A DNA stretch of 64,000 bases from Actinomadura madurae (GCF_900115095.1 NZ_FOVH01000001.1:558001-622000); one strand, 5' to 3'; shown: positions 41,820 to 51,018, counted from the first letter of the stretch. Notes: generated from the sequence alone by a model not told the origin. Numbers and translations: made by a program.

Positions 41820-41841
41820 TTATCGTCGCTTTGACGACTAA
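41820..41841. promoter_or_regulatory. Imperfect inverted repeat in the nadA leader
   Basis: TTATCGTCG-CTTT-GACGACTAA: an AT-capped inverted repeat 27 bases before the nadA start. De novo NAD genes in actinobacteria are often controlled by NrtR or NadR-type repressors; which, if any, binds here cannot be told. Confidence 0.4.
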
Positions 41842-41904
41842 TGATGGCACATCCCCGGCCCGATGGTGATGTGACGTAGACCGCACCGTCCCTTAGCGTT
41901 AAAC

Positions 41905-42033
41905 ATGGCCGATAAGCGGAATGGCCTTGTGTCGAGGTACGTTGTCCTACGGGAAGAGGCGTACGACGTCCTCCAGGACAAGCGACAGTCCGCCGCACCG
42001 CGGCGCAGCGAGACCCGGGAGCTGAACACATGA
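41905..42033 (+). CDS. Candidate small protein coupled to erpA
   Basis: A 42-codon frame too short for routine calling: MADKRNGLVSRYVVLREEAY..., strongly charged, no TM. Its TGA overlaps the erpA ATG as ATGA, the same coupling seen between confirmed genes here, and the frame runs through the whole leader. Against it: no convincing ribosome site before 41905 and lower wobble GC at its start. It may be a real small protein or a leader peptide affecting erpA translation. Confidence 0.4.
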   Translation: MADKRNGLVSRYVVLREEAYDVLQDKRQSAAPRRSETRELNT

Positions 42034-42392
42034 CGGTTTCAGGCGAGACCACGCAGGAGACCACGCAGCAGGGCGTCATCCTCACCGACGCCGCCGCCGA
42101 GAAGGCCAGGGGCCTGCTCGAGCAGGAGGGCCGCGATGACCTTGCGCTGCGTGTCGCCGTGCAGCCGGGCGGCTGCTCCGGCCTCATCTACCAGCTCTTC
42201 TTCGACGAGCGGGAGATGGACGGGGACCAGATCCAGGACTTCGGCGGCCTCGCGGTGCGCGTCGACCGGATGAGCGCGCCCTACCTCACCGGCGCCACCA
42301 TCGACTTCGTCGACTCGATCGAGAAGCAGGGCTTCACGATCGACAACCCCAACGCCTCGGGCTCCTGTGCCTGCGGCGACTCCTTCAACTGA
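42030..42392 (+). CDS. erpA: Iron-sulfur cluster insertion protein (ErpA/HesB, A-type carrier)
   Basis: 120-residue A-type carrier giving Fe-S clusters to apo-enzymes. The three conserved cysteines are in PGGCSGLIYQLFFD (about 49) and the terminal GSCACGDSF (CxC, about 113 and 115). Residues 1-14 are a Thr/Gln-rich tail. It matches the Rv2204c position beside adoK. ATG at 42030 follows GGGAGCTGAAC. Likely clients in this window include LipA and NadA. A strong terminator follows. Confidence 0.93.
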   Translation: MTVSGETTQETTQQGVILTDAAAEKARGLLEQEGRDDLALRVAVQPGGCSGLIYQLFFDEREMDGDQIQDFGGLAVRVDRMSAPYLTGATIDFVDSIEKQGFTIDNPNASGSCACGDSFN

Positions 42393-42438
42393 TCGTCCGC
42401 GGTGACCGGCCGCCCGCGGCGGCCGGCTGATCCGTGCC

Positions 42439-42471
42439 AGGGGCGGCGGGGCATCATGCCCCGCCGCCCCT
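42439..42471 (+). terminator. Rho-independent terminator after erpA
   Basis: A 15-bp stem (42439-42453 with 42457-42471) with a TCA loop and TTT after it. It isolates erpA from adoK. Confidence 0.82.
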
Positions 42472-42585
42472 TTCCGTCAGGGGCCCGCGCAGGGGTTGCG
42501 TTCTGTGGTGCGATGGGCAAGTAGTCTTTCCCGGGTTCGAAACAGCCGGTGAACAGCCGGACGACCACGCGAGGAGAGCGACGCC

Positions 42586-43572
42586 GTGCGCATCGCCGTG
42601 ACCGGTTCCATTGCGACCGACCACCTGATGACCTTCCCCGGAAGGTTCACCGACCAGCTCCTGCCCGACCAGCTGCACCAGGTGTCGCTGTCCTTCCTGG
42701 TGGACGAGCTGGACATCCGCCGCGGCGGCATCGCCGCCAACATCTGCTTCGGCATGGGCAGCCTCGGCAAGGAGTCCATCCTCGTCGGCTCCGTGGGCGA
42801 CGACTTCGCCGACTACCGCTCCTGGCTCGAACGGCACGCGGTCGACACCGCGTCGGTGCACGTCTCCGAGATCCACCACACCGCGCGGTTCCTGTGCACC
42901 ACCGACCAGGACCAGAACCAGATCGCCACGTTCTACGCCGGCGCCATGAGCGAGGCCCGCTCCATCGAGCTGCGGCCGGTCGCCGACCGCGTCGGCGGCC
43001 TCGACCTCGTCGTGATCAGCCCCAACGACCCCGAGGCGATGCTCCGGCACACCGACGAGTGCCGCACCCGCGGCATCCCGTTCGCCGCCGACCCGTCCCA
43101 GCAGCTCGCCCGCATGGACGGCGCCGACGTCCGCCGCCTCATCGACGGCGCCGCCTACCTGTTCAGCAACGAGTACGAGAAGGCCCTCGCCGAGGAGAAG
43201 ACCGGCTGGACGGGCGAGGAGATCCTGTCCCGCGTCGGCGTCCGCGTCACCACCCTCGGCGCCAAGGGCGTGGTGATCGACCGCGAGGGCGAGGAGGGCG
43301 TGCACGTCCCCTGCGTCCCCGTCGAGAACATCGTCGACCCGACCGGCGTCGGCGACGCCTTCCGCGCCGGCTTCCTGTCGGCGACCGCGTGGGAGCTGCC
43401 GCTGGAGCGCGCCGCCCAGGTCGGCAACGCCATCGCCGCGCACGCCCTGGAGGCCGCCGGCCCGCAGGAGTACACCCTCGGCCGCCAGGCGTTCCTCGAC
43501 CGCTTCGGCGCGGTCTACGGCTCCTCCTCCGCCGCCGACATCGAGCCCCACCTGTCCTGCCCGGTCCCGTAG
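42586..43572 (+). CDS. adoK: Adenosine kinase, PfkB family
   Basis: 328-residue ribokinase-type enzyme, closely like M. tuberculosis AdoK: opening MRIAVTGSIATDHLMTFPGRF, DELDIRRGGIAANICFGMGSLG (sugar-binding Gly motif), AADPSQQLARMDG, and the PfkB signature with the catalytic Asp DPTGVGDAFRAGFLS near 247-260. It phosphorylates adenosine in purine salvage. GTG at 42586 with GAGGAGAG upstream. Flanked by two terminators, so monocistronic. Confidence 0.93.
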   Translation: MRIAVTGSIATDHLMTFPGRFTDQLLPDQLHQVSLSFLVDELDIRRGGIAANICFGMGSLGKESILVGSVGDDFADYRSWLERHAVDTASVHVSEIHHTARFLCTTDQDQNQIATFYAGAMSEARSIELRPVADRVGGLDLVVISPNDPEAMLRHTDECRTRGIPFAADPSQQLARMDGADVRRLIDGAAYLFSNEYEKALAEEKTGWTGEEILSRVGVRVTTLGAKGVVIDREGEEGVHVPCVPVENIVDPTGVGDAFRAGFLSATAWELPLERAAQVGNAIAAHALEAAGPQEYTLGRQAFLDRFGAVYGSSSAADIEPHLSCPVP

Positions 43573-43583
43573 CGGGACCGCGA

Positions 43584-43624
43584 CGCCGGAGGGCCGCGCC
43601 GGACGACGGCGCGGCCCTCCGGCG
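43584..43624. terminator. Bidirectional terminator between adoK and tusA-like gene
   Basis: A 17-bp perfect stem (43584-43600 and 43608-43624) with a 7-base loop, centred between convergent stop codons. Confidence 0.8.
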
Positions 43625-43631
43625 TGCCGGC

Positions 43632-43940
43632 TCAGTACGTGCGGCGGATGTGGAAGCCCCAGCCGCCCTGGTGCAGGGTCTCCTCCCGGACGAAGTCCTG
43701 CGACTTCATGCGGCACCAGGCGGGGACGTCGGTGCGGGCGGCGGCGTCGTCGGCGAGGACGGCCACGACCTGCCCGACGGGCACCTCGCGGATCCGCTCC
43801 GCCAGCATGATGATCGGGATGGGGCACTTGCGGCCGAGCGCGTCGATGACCAGCACCGGCGGCGGGCCCTCCGGCACGGCGGGGGGCGGCGCGGCGTCGC
43901 CGGGCGGCGGCCCTGCCTTGGCGCGGCCTCGGAACCTCAT
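43632..43940 (-). CDS. TusA-family sulfur carrier/sulfurtransferase
   Basis: 102 residues. A basic then Pro-rich N-terminus (MRFRGRAKAGPPPGDAAPPP) precedes the TusA/SirA domain with the persulfide Cys in IDALGRKCPIPIIMLAERI (CPxP motif), VGQVVAVLADDAAARTDVPAWC, and HIRRTY at the end. ATG at 43938-43940 overlaps the stop of the cysteine desulfurase gene (ATGA), so the sulfur donor and acceptor are translated together. It probably receives sulfur from that enzyme for an as yet unknown use. Confidence 0.88.
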   Translation of the reverse strand: MRFRGRAKAGPPPGDAAPPPAVPEGPPPVLVIDALGRKCPIPIIMLAERIREVPVGQVVAVLADDAAARTDVPAWCRMKSQDFVREETLHQGGWGFHIRRTY

Positions 43941-45115
43941 GGGCGCGACCGCCTCCCTGTCTCGAAGGTGTTCATCGTCGTCCGGCGCAGGCGGGCGACG
44001 GCATCGGGCAGCACGGCGAGGAACCGGCCGACGTCCTCCGAACGGACGCCCCGCGGCAGCGATACCCGCACGTTCCCATGGGTAATCACTCCCATCGCCT
44101 CCAGCACGTGACTTGGACGCAGCGTATCCGCCGTGCACGAGCTGCCGGAGGAAACCGCGAAACCCAGCCGGTCCAGTTCGGTCAGCAGCGCCTCGCCCTC
44201 CACGTACAGGCACGAGAACGTCACCAGGTGCGGGAGCCGCCGCACCGGGTCGCCGGCCACCTCGACGTCGGGGACGTCCCGCGGGACCTCCGTGCGGATG
44301 CGGTCCACCAGCGCGGAGATGCGCGGCGCCTCCGCCGCCATGTCCGCACGGTACGCCTCCAGCGCGGCCGCCGCCGCCACGATGGCCGGGACGTTCTCGA
44401 ACCCGGGGACGCGCCGCGCCTCCCGCTCGTCGGCCGGCAGCGGCGAGCGCCACCGGGTTCCCTTGCGGACGGCGAGCACGCCGACGCCCGCGGGCCCGCC
44501 CCACTTGTGGGCGCTTCCGGCGAGGAGCGACCAGCCGCCCGGCACGTCCGCCCGGCCGAGGGACTGCGCCGCGTCCACGAACAGCGGCACGCCGGCGGCG
44601 CGGCACGCCCGCGCGGCCTCGGCGACCGGCTGGACGGTGCCGACCTCGTGGTTGGCCGACTGCAGGCAGGCGAGCGCGGTGTCCGGGCGCAGCGCCGCGG
44701 CGAACTCCGCGGGGTCGACGCGGCCCGCCCGGTCGACGCCGACCACGGTGGTCTCGCCGCCGTCGCGCTCGTTCATCTCGGCGGCGTGGAGCACGCTGGA
44801 GTGCTCCACGGCGCTCACGACGAGGTGCCGTCCGGTGCGCCGGCGCGCCTGGAGCCCCCCGAGGACCGCCAGGTGCACCGCCTGGGTGCCCGAGGAGGTG
44901 AAGGACACCTCGTCGGGACGGGAGCCCAGGACGCCGGCCACCCGCGCGCGGGCCCGGTCGAGCAGCATCCGGGTGGCGCGCGCCGTGCCGTACAGCCGCG
45001 CGGGGTCGGCCCACGCCGCGTCCATCGCCTCCAGCAGCGCGGACCGGGCCGCCGGGTGGGGCGGCTCGGTGGACGCGGCGTCGAAGTAGCCGCTCGGCGT
45101 GCTCGGTCGGGCCAC
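43937..45115 (-). CDS. Cysteine desulfurase family aminotransferase
   Basis: 392-residue PLP enzyme taking sulfur from cysteine. It shows SFTSSGTQAVHLAVLGG, the His stacking on PLP in SAVEHSSVLHAAEM, DAAQSLGRADV, the PLP Lys in GSAHKWGGPAGVGVL (about 203) and the catalytic-loop Cys in SSGSSCTADTLRPSHVL (about 328). It resembles NifS/IscS group I. ATG at 45115. Its TGA overlaps the tusA-like start. The pair lies directly divergent from ctaC, an arrangement common in actinobacteria. Confidence 0.9.
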   Translation of the reverse strand: MARPSTPSGYFDAASTEPPHPAARSALLEAMDAAWADPARLYGTARATRMLLDRARARVAGVLGSRPDEVSFTSSGTQAVHLAVLGGLQARRRTGRHLVVSAVEHSSVLHAAEMNERDGGETTVVGVDRAGRVDPAEFAAALRPDTALACLQSANHEVGTVQPVAEAARACRAAGVPLFVDAAQSLGRADVPGGWSLLAGSAHKWGGPAGVGVLAVRKGTRWRSPLPADEREARRVPGFENVPAIVAAAAALEAYRADMAAEAPRISALVDRIRTEVPRDVPDVEVAGDPVRRLPHLVTFSCLYVEGEALLTELDRLGFAVSSGSSCTADTLRPSHVLEAMGVITHGNVRVSLPRGVRSEDVGRFLAVLPDAVARLRRTTMNTFETGRRSRP

Positions 45116-45178
45116 GCGAGAACACTAACCGGGCACCCGATCAGGGGTTCGCGCGACCCTCGCGCTAGGGTGTCCACC

Positions 45179-45192
45179 ACACGTGTAAACAC
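45179..45192. promoter_or_regulatory. Overlapping palindromes in the ctaC/cysteine desulfurase promoter
   Basis: ACACGTGT (45179-45186) overlaps GTGT-AA-ACAC (45183-45192), 50 bases before ctaC and 64 before the desulfurase gene. Placement midway in a 127-base divergent region suggests a shared regulator; its identity is unknown. Confidence 0.35.
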
Positions 45193-45242
45193 TGATCTCA
45201 CCGCCCGGCCGACCGGGCTTTCATCCGTGGGGAAGGCATTCC

Positions 45243-46070
45243 GTGAGTCCGACCCGCTCTAGGGAGCGGCGTACGCCTGTGCGCAGTCGCCGCGCATTGA
45301 GAAGCGCCGGTGCGCTGGCGCTGCTGGCGCTGTCCGCCACCGCGTGCAGCGGCAGCCGCCTGGGCATGCCCGAGCCGATCAGCGTCCAGGGCGAGCGCAT
45401 GCTGAAGCTCTGGCAGGGCTCCTGGATCGCGGCGTTCGCGGTCGGGGCCGTCGTCTGGGGCCTCATCATCTGGGCGGTGCTGTTCCACCGCAAGCGCTCC
45501 GACGACCTGCCGCCGCAGGTCCGCTACAACATGCCGATCGAGATCCTCTACACGGCGGTCCCGTTCGTCATCATCGCGGTCCTGTTCTACTTCACCGCGC
45601 GCGACGAGAACTTCGTCGAGAAGACCACCAAGAACCCGCAGGTGGTCGTGGACGTGACGGCGTTCCAGTGGAGCTGGCAGTTCGACTACAAGGAGAAGGA
45701 CGCCGCGGGCAAGGAGCAGACGGTCGCCTCCGTCGTCGGCCAGCCCGTCGCCCCGAACGGGCCCGCCCCCGCCAAGCCGGTGATGACGATCCCCTCGGGT
45801 GAGACGGTGCGCGTGCGGCTCCACTCCAACGACGTCATCCACTCGTTCTGGGTCCCGGCGCTGATCTACAAGAAGGACGTCATGCCGGGCTACGACAACG
45901 AGTTCGAGTTCACGGCGAACAAGCTCGGCACCTATGAGGGCCGCTGCGCCGAGCTGTGCGGCGTCGACCACAGCCGGATGCTGTTCCAGCTGAAGGTCGT
46001 GACGCCCCAGGAGTTCGACAAGTACATCGCCGATTCGAAGCAGGCTTTGGCCGCGGGAGGTGCCAGGTGA
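45243..46070 (+). CDS. ctaC: Cytochrome c oxidase subunit II (lipoprotein)
   Basis: 275-residue subunit of the aa3 oxidase. Lipoprotein signal with lipobox LSATAC (Cys35), two TM segments (about 57-80 and 100-120), and an outer CuA domain: His in [12 protein letters not shown], then Cys/Glu/Cys/His/Met in [22 protein letters not shown] supplies the conserved aromatic patch for electron transfer. GTG at 45243. Its TGA overlaps the ctaD start. Confidence 0.95.
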   Translation: MSPTRSRERRTPVRSRRALRSAGALALLALSATACSGSRLGMPEPISVQGERMLKLWQGSWIAAFAVGAVVWGLIIWAVLFHRKRSDDLPPQVRYNMPIEILYTAVPFVIIAVLFYFTARDENFVEKTTKNPQVVVDVTAFQWSWQFDYKEKDAAGKEQTVASVVGQPVAPNGPAPAKPVMTIPSGETVRVRLHSNDVIHSFWVPALIYKKDVMPGYDNEFEFTANKLGTYEGRCAELCGVDHSRMLFQLKVVTPQEFDKYIADSKQALAAGGAR

Positions 46071-47734
46071 CCGCGACGAGTCACGCTCCGAGCACGCCGC
46101 TCGCCGCGCCGCGGACGAGCAAGGGGCGCATCCTCGCCTCGTGGATGTCGTCCACCGACCACAAGGTGATCGGCTACCTCTACCTGATCACCTCGTTCGT
46201 GATGTTCCTGTTCGGCGGCGTGCTCGCGCTGGTCATGCGCGCCGAGCTGTTCGAGCCGGGGCTGCAGGTCGTCAGCAACGAGCAGTTCAACCAGCTGTTC
46301 ACCATGCACGGCACGATCATGCTGCTGATGTTCGCGACGCCGCTGTTCGCCGGCTTCGCCAACGTCGTGATGCCGCTGCAGATCGGCGCGCCGGACGTGG
46401 CGTTCCCGCGGATGAACATGCTGGCGTACTGGCTGTTCCTGTTCGGCAGCCTGATCGTCATCGCGGGCTTCCTGACCCCGGGCGGCGCGGCGAGCTTCGG
46501 CTGGTTCGCCTACGCCCCGCTGTCGGACGCGGTCCGCTCGCCGGGCGTCGGCGGCGACATGTGGGTGATGGGCCTCGCCATGTCGGGCTTCGGCACGATC
46601 ATGGGCGCGGTCAACTTCATCACGACGATCCTGTGCATGCGGGCGCCGGGCATGACGATGTTCCGGATGCCGATCTTCACGTGGAACATCCTGCTGACGT
46701 CCATCCTCGTGCTGCTGGCCTTCCCGGTGCTCGCCGCGGCGCTGCTGGCCCTGGAGGCCGACCGCAAACTGGGCGCGCACATCTTCGACGCCGCGCACGG
46801 GGGCGCGCTGCTCTGGCAGCACCTGTTCTGGTTCTTCGGGCATCCGGAGGTCTACATCATCGCGCTGCCCTTCTTCGGCATCGTGACGGAGATCCTCCCG
46901 GTGTTCAGCCGCAAGCCCGTCTTCGGCTACATCGGCCTGGTGTTCGCGACGATCAGCATCGCGGGCCTGTCCATCACCGTGTGGGCGCACCACATGTTCG
47001 TCACCGGCCAGGTGCTGCTGCCGTTCTTCTCCTTCATGACGTTCCTCATCGCGGTGCCCACGGGGGTGAAGTTCTTCAACTGGGTGGGGACGATCTGGCG
47101 AGGGCAGCTGACGTTCGAGTCGCCGATGCTGTGGTCGCTGGGCTTCCTGGTGACGTTCCTGTTCGGCGGGCTCACCGGCGTCATCCTGGCGTCGCCGCCG
47201 ATGGACTTCCAGCTGTCGGACTCCTACTTCGTGGTGGCGCACTTCCACTACGTCGTCTTCGGCACCGTGGTGTTCGCGATGTTCGCCGGGTTCTACTTCT
47301 GGTGGCCGAAGTGGACCGGCAAGATGCTGAACGACACCCTCGGCAAGATCCACTTCTGGATGCTGTTCATCGGCTTCCACGGCACGTTCCTGATCCAGCA
47401 CTGGCTGGGCGCCGCGGGCATGCCGCGCCGGTACGCCGACTACGCCAGCGAGTTCCAGGGGATGAACGAGGTCTCCACCGTCTTCTCGTTCCTGCTCGGC
47501 GCCTCGATGCTGCCGTTCTTCTACAACGTGTACATCACGTGGAAGCGGGGCAAGCGCGTCGAGGTCGACGACCCGTGGGGCTACGGCTCGTCGCTGGAGT
47601 GGGCGACGTCCTGCCCGCCGCCGCGGCACAACTTCAACTCGATCCCGAAGATCCGTTCCGAGCGGCCGGCGTTCGACCTGCACCACCCGCACGTGGGGGC
47701 CAAGGGCGAGCTGGCCGGGGCGAAGGGGGAGTAG
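46067..47734 (+). CDS. ctaD: Cytochrome c oxidase subunit I
   Basis: 555-residue catalytic subunit with twelve TM helices binding heme a and the heme a3/CuB centre. The CuB Tyr-His pair is in [13 protein letters not shown], further CuB histidines in WAHHMFVTG, and heme histidines in [21 protein letters not shown] carries the other heme a His. GTG at 46067 overlaps the ctaC stop (GTGA). The frame is open further upstream inside ctaC but this start gives the usual VTATSHAP-type N-terminus. ctaF follows after 3 bases. Confidence 0.96.
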   Translation: MTATSHAPSTPLAAPRTSKGRILASWMSSTDHKVIGYLYLITSFVMFLFGGVLALVMRAELFEPGLQVVSNEQFNQLFTMHGTIMLLMFATPLFAGFANVVMPLQIGAPDVAFPRMNMLAYWLFLFGSLIVIAGFLTPGGAASFGWFAYAPLSDAVRSPGVGGDMWVMGLAMSGFGTIMGAVNFITTILCMRAPGMTMFRMPIFTWNILLTSILVLLAFPVLAAALLALEADRKLGAHIFDAAHGGALLWQHLFWFFGHPEVYIIALPFFGIVTEILPVFSRKPVFGYIGLVFATISIAGLSITVWAHHMFVTGQVLLPFFSFMTFLIAVPTGVKFFNWVGTIWRGQLTFESPMLWSLGFLVTFLFGGLTGVILASPPMDFQLSDSYFVVAHFHYVVFGTVVFAMFAGFYFWWPKWTGKMLNDTLGKIHFWMLFIGFHGTFLIQHWLGAAGMPRRYADYASEFQGMNEVSTVFSFLLGASMLPFFYNVYITWKRGKRVEVDDPWGYGSSLEWATSCPPPRHNFNSIPKIRSERPAFDLHHPHVGAKGELAGAKGE

Positions 47735-47737
47735 CCG

Positions 47738-48148
47738 ATGCGCGTCCAGGCGTTCATGTTCTACGGGTGCGCGGTCTTCTTCCTCGCCACCGACGTCGTG
47801 TACTGGCTCTGGTCGAAGGACTGGACGGGAACGACGGCGCTCGGGCTGTCGGTCGGCCTGGCCGGGCTCATCGGGTTCTACATCCACTTCACCGTCCGGC
47901 GCCTCGAGCGCGCCAACGCGGGGCCGCTGTACGAGGACGACCCGGAGGGCGACATCGCGGACGCGGCGGGCGAGCTGGGCTTCTTCAGCCCGCACAGCTG
48001 GTGGCCGCTGTTCGTCGGGCTGTCGGCCGCGGGCGTGGCGCTCGGTGTCGTGTTCGGCTGGTGGCTGGTCATTCTCGGCGCCGCCGCCGCCATTCTGTCG
48101 GTGATCGGTCTGGTCTTCGAGTACTACCGGGGTCATTTCGCCCACTGA
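47738..48148 (+). CDS. ctaF: Cytochrome c oxidase subunit IV (actinobacterial type)
   Basis: 136-residue membrane protein with four hydrophobic helices (first MRVQAFMFYGCAVFFLATDV) and a polar loop LYEDDPEGDIADAAGELGFFSPHSWWP that is typical of actinobacterial CtaF. Structural subunit of the cytochrome bcc-aa3 supercomplex. ATG at 47738; last gene of ctaCDF. Confidence 0.93.
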   Translation: MRVQAFMFYGCAVFFLATDVVYWLWSKDWTGTTALGLSVGLAGLIGFYIHFTVRRLERANAGPLYEDDPEGDIADAAGELGFFSPHSWWPLFVGLSAAGVALGVVFGWWLVILGAAAAILSVIGLVFEYYRGHFAH

Positions 48149-48172
48149 TCAGTAAAAGAACCCCATCGGGGG

Positions 48173-48200
48173 CCGGTGTCCGCTTTTTTGCGGGTACCGG
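48173..48200 (+). terminator. Terminator after ctaF
   Basis: An 11-bp stem with two G.T pairs (48173-48183 and 48190-48200) closing a TTTTTT loop, 25 bases past the ctaF stop. Confidence 0.5.
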
Positions 48201-48281
48201 CCCTTTCGAATACTGGGCGCCGTTTCCAGCGACCGGGCTGGGGGCGGACCGATCGCCCAGGAGGACGACCGGGGGGTCCAT

Positions 48282-49568
48282 ATGCGGGTGGGTGGCTCAG
48301 GACCGGGCGACCGGGGACGGCGCACCGCCGCCGTGCTCGTCGGCGCCGGCTTGGCGGCGGGTGCCGCGTCGTGTTCGGGGGGCGGCGAACCGGCCGCCCG
48401 GGAGGCCGTGCGGCTGGCGGTGTCGCCGGGCGGGGGCGGCGGGAAGCTGCGGCCCGACAGCCCCATCGCCGTCGAGGCGGCGCGCGGCACGATCGAGAAC
48501 GTGACGGTGACGGCGAAGGGCCGCCCGGTCGAGGGCGACCTCAACGCGGAGCGGACGCGGTGGCGGTCCCGCTGGACGCTCGAACCGGGCACGGCGTACA
48601 CGGTCGACGCGACCGCGCTCGGCAAGGACGGGCGGACGCGCACCGTCCGCAGCGCCTTCTCCACGGCCAGGGTGAAGAAGACGAACCGCGTCACGCTGGA
48701 GGCGCCCTACAACAAGGAGACCGTCGGCGTCGGGATGCCGATCATCATGCGTTTCGACCGGAAGGTGAAGGACCGGGCCGCGGTGGAGCGCGGCCTGGAG
48801 GTCACGGCCGACAAGACCGTCGAGGGCGCCTGGCACTGGTTCGGCGACCAGGAGGTCGTGTTCCGGCCCAAGGCCTACTGGCCGGCGCACACGAAGGTGT
48901 CGTTCCGGGCGCACATCAGCGGCGTCCGCACCGGCGGGGACGTCTACGGCGGAAAGAACCACGCCCTCGACTTCAAGATCGGCGACTCGCACATTTCCAC
49001 GGCCGGCGAGGACAGCCACAAGATGGTGGTGAAGGTCAACGGTAAGAAGGCCCGCACCATTCCGACCAGCATGGGCCGCGGCGGCGTCCGCAAGTACACC
49101 ACCACCAACGGGATCCACCTGACCATGGACAAGGAGGACCCCACGATCATGTCGTCGGACTGGGAGGGCTGCGGTCCGGGCTGCCCCGGGTACTACAGCC
49201 TCACCGTCTACAAGGCCGTGCGGATCTCCGACAGCGGCGAGTACGTCCACAGCGCACCGTGGTCGGTGGGCTCCCAGGGGCACACCAACGTGAGCCACGG
49301 GTGCATCAACATCAGCCCGTCCAACGCGAAGTGGTTCTACAGGCTGGCCCAGCGGGGCGACCCGGTGAAGGTGACGGGGAGCAACCGCGAGCTGGAGCCG
49401 GAGAACGGCTGGGGCTACTGGCAGCTCAAGTGGAAGGACTGGGTGAAGGGCAGCGCGCTGAAGCGGTCGGTGACGACGGCTCCGCACCGGGACGCCGCGA
49501 CGCTGTCCGCTCAGCAGCAGGGCGCCGGCGCCAAGGCCCCGGAGAAGCAGCGGGCCGAGGGCGACTGA
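48282..49568 (+). CDS. L,D-transpeptidase (LdtMt2-like), exported
   Basis: 428-residue cell-wall cross-linking enzyme making 3-3 peptide bonds. A signal segment ends in LAAGAASCSGGG, a plausible lipobox. Two immunoglobulin-like domains follow (about 50-260: LRPDSPIAVEAARGTIENV, then VTLEAPYNKETVGVGMPI). The YkuD domain ends with the active site SHGCINISPSNAKWFY (Cys341). The C-terminal tail is basic and Gln/Ala-rich. ATG at 48282. Carbapenem-sensitive cysteine chemistry is known for the family. Confidence 0.93.
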   Translation: MRVGGSGPGDRGRRTAAVLVGAGLAAGAASCSGGGEPAAREAVRLAVSPGGGGGKLRPDSPIAVEAARGTIENVTVTAKGRPVEGDLNAERTRWRSRWTLEPGTAYTVDATALGKDGRTRTVRSAFSTARVKKTNRVTLEAPYNKETVGVGMPIIMRFDRKVKDRAAVERGLEVTADKTVEGAWHWFGDQEVVFRPKAYWPAHTKVSFRAHISGVRTGGDVYGGKNHALDFKIGDSHISTAGEDSHKMVVKVNGKKARTIPTSMGRGGVRKYTTTNGIHLTMDKEDPTIMSSDWEGCGPGCPGYYSLTVYKAVRISDSGEYVHSAPWSVGSQGHTNVSHGCINISPSNAKWFYRLAQRGDPVKVTGSNRELEPENGWGYWQLKWKDWVKGSALKRSVTTAPHRDAATLSAQQQGAGAKAPEKQRAEGD

Positions 49569-49596
49569 CGCGGCGTCCCGCCAGCGCCGTGTCTCC

Positions 49597-51018
49597 CTAA
49601 CGCAGGGGCGGCGGGACCTGGACGTGGTGCATGCGCGACCAGTCCCGGGCCATGGCGATCCGGTCGGGGCCGGAGGGGTGCGTTAGCCACAGCAGGTACT
49701 CCAGGCCGTCCGGGTTCAGGTCGGAGATGTTGCGCACGGACAGCTCGTGCTGCATCGACACGAACGTCGACGGATCGCGCGTGAGGTCGAGGGCGTGCAC
49801 GTCGGCCCGCGCCTCGATGCGGCGGCTCACGAGGTTCTGGACGGGGGCGGCGAGGTGCGTCCCCACCGTCACGAGCGCGAGGAGGAGCGCGATGGACCTC
49901 GGGTCCGCCGCCCCGCCGCGGGAGCCGGACGTGCCTCCCGGCCCGGCGGCCCCGGCTCCGGCCGTGCCGCCGGGATCGAGCCCGGCACGCCGCAGGAGGC
50001 GCGGAGAGGTCATCAGGAGGTACAGGACGCACACCGCCCCGGCGATGCCCAGCGCGCCCACCAGCGTGCCGTGCAGGACGTCGTCGCGCTTGGCGTGGCC
50101 CAGTTCGTGCCCGACGATCGACTCGATCCGCGCGGGCGGCGACTTCAGCAGCGTGTCGTACAGCACGATGCGCCGCGTGGAGCCGAACCCGGACACGTAG
50201 GCGTTCAGCGACGTGGTCCGGCGGGAGGCGTCCGCGACGAGGACGTCCTTCACGGGCACGCCGTCCCGCTCGGCCATCGCCAGCAGGTCGGTGCGCAACC
50301 GCCCTTGCGGCAGCGAGTGGAACTTGTTGAAGACCGGCTCGACGGCGACCGGGTAGATGAACGACACCAGGACGACGAGGAGGAAGCCGCCCGCGGCGGC
50401 GCCCGTCCACCAGTAGCGCGGGAAGCGGCGGATCAGCGCGTACAGCAGCAGCAGGGCGACCGTGTAGATGATCCAGGTGAGGCCGAGGGACTTCAGCTGG
50501 TCCACCAGCCACGAAGGCCAGCTCTGCGTGGACAGCCCGTAGCGGCGCAGCACCGACTCGTGCCAGACGTCGAAGGGGAGCCCCGCGACGCGCAGGAGGG
50601 TGGTGACCGCGGCGGTGGCGATGACGATGCGCAGCGGCCGGCGGCCGGTGCGGGAGGTGGCCCAGCCGATGAAGCGGGCGCCCAGCGGGGTGAGGCCGAG
50701 GACGAGGATCAGCGCGAGGCCGGTGACGAGCCCGGCGTAGGCGGGCGGGGCGAGGGCCGAGTCGAACGCCTTCGAGCGGGCGATCTCGGCGGAGGTGAAG
50801 TCCAGCGCGGGGTCGGCCTTCGCGTGCCCGCCGGGGACGTGCCCCGGCAGCGGGTTCCAGGGCGTCGTCAGCGCGAGGACGGCGGCGACGGCGGCGAACA
50901 GGACGCCGCCGGTGACGGCCGCGGCGATCCGGGGCGGGCGGGAGCCGTCCGGTGCCCCGGTGCCGCCGGCGGCCCGGCTCTCGCGCGCGGCGCCCTCGCC
51001 GGTCTCCGTATCGCTCAC
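49597..51018 (-). CDS. M48 family metallopeptidase (CAAX protease-like)
   Basis: 473-residue membrane protease. N-terminal polar tail, several TM segments, an extracytoplasmic or membrane-face domain VADASRRTTSLNAYVSGFGSTRRIVLYDTLL, and zinc motif VGHELGHAKRDDVLHG (about 302). The third ligand lies in RRIEARADVHALDLT. This is the Ste24-like arrangement, distinct from HtpX. GTG at 51018 overlaps the stop of the next gene upstream (GTGA). Its basic end (DWSRMHHVQVPPPLR) is conserved in relatives. Confidence 0.9.
   Translation of the reverse strand: MSDTETGEGAARESRAAGGTGAPDGSRPPRIAAAVTGGVLFAAVAAVLALTTPWNPLPGHVPGGHAKADPALDFTSAEIARSKAFDSALAPPAYAGLVTGLALILVLGLTPLGARFIGWATSRTGRRPLRIVIATAAVTTLLRVAGLPFDVWHESVLRRYGLSTQSWPSWLVDQLKSLGLTWIIYTVALLLLYALIRRFPRYWWTGAAAGGFLLVVLVSFIYPVAVEPVFNKFHSLPQGRLRTDLLAMAERDGVPVKDVLVADASRRTTSLNAYVSGFGSTRRIVLYDTLLKSPPARIESIVGHELGHAKRDDVLHGTLVGALGIAGAVCVLYLLMTSPRLLRRAGLDPGGTAGAGAAGPGGTSGSRGGAADPRSIALLLALVTVGTHLAAPVQNLVSRRIEARADVHALDLTRDPSTFVSMQHELSVRNISDLNPDGLEYLLWLTHPSGPDRIAMARDWSRMHHVQVPPPLR

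Noticed and set aside
45932-48145. A 737-codon minus-strand open frame opposite ctaD and ctaF
   Set aside because: Composition is Arg/Glu/His/Val-rich shadow sequence; the plus strand genes are unambiguous.
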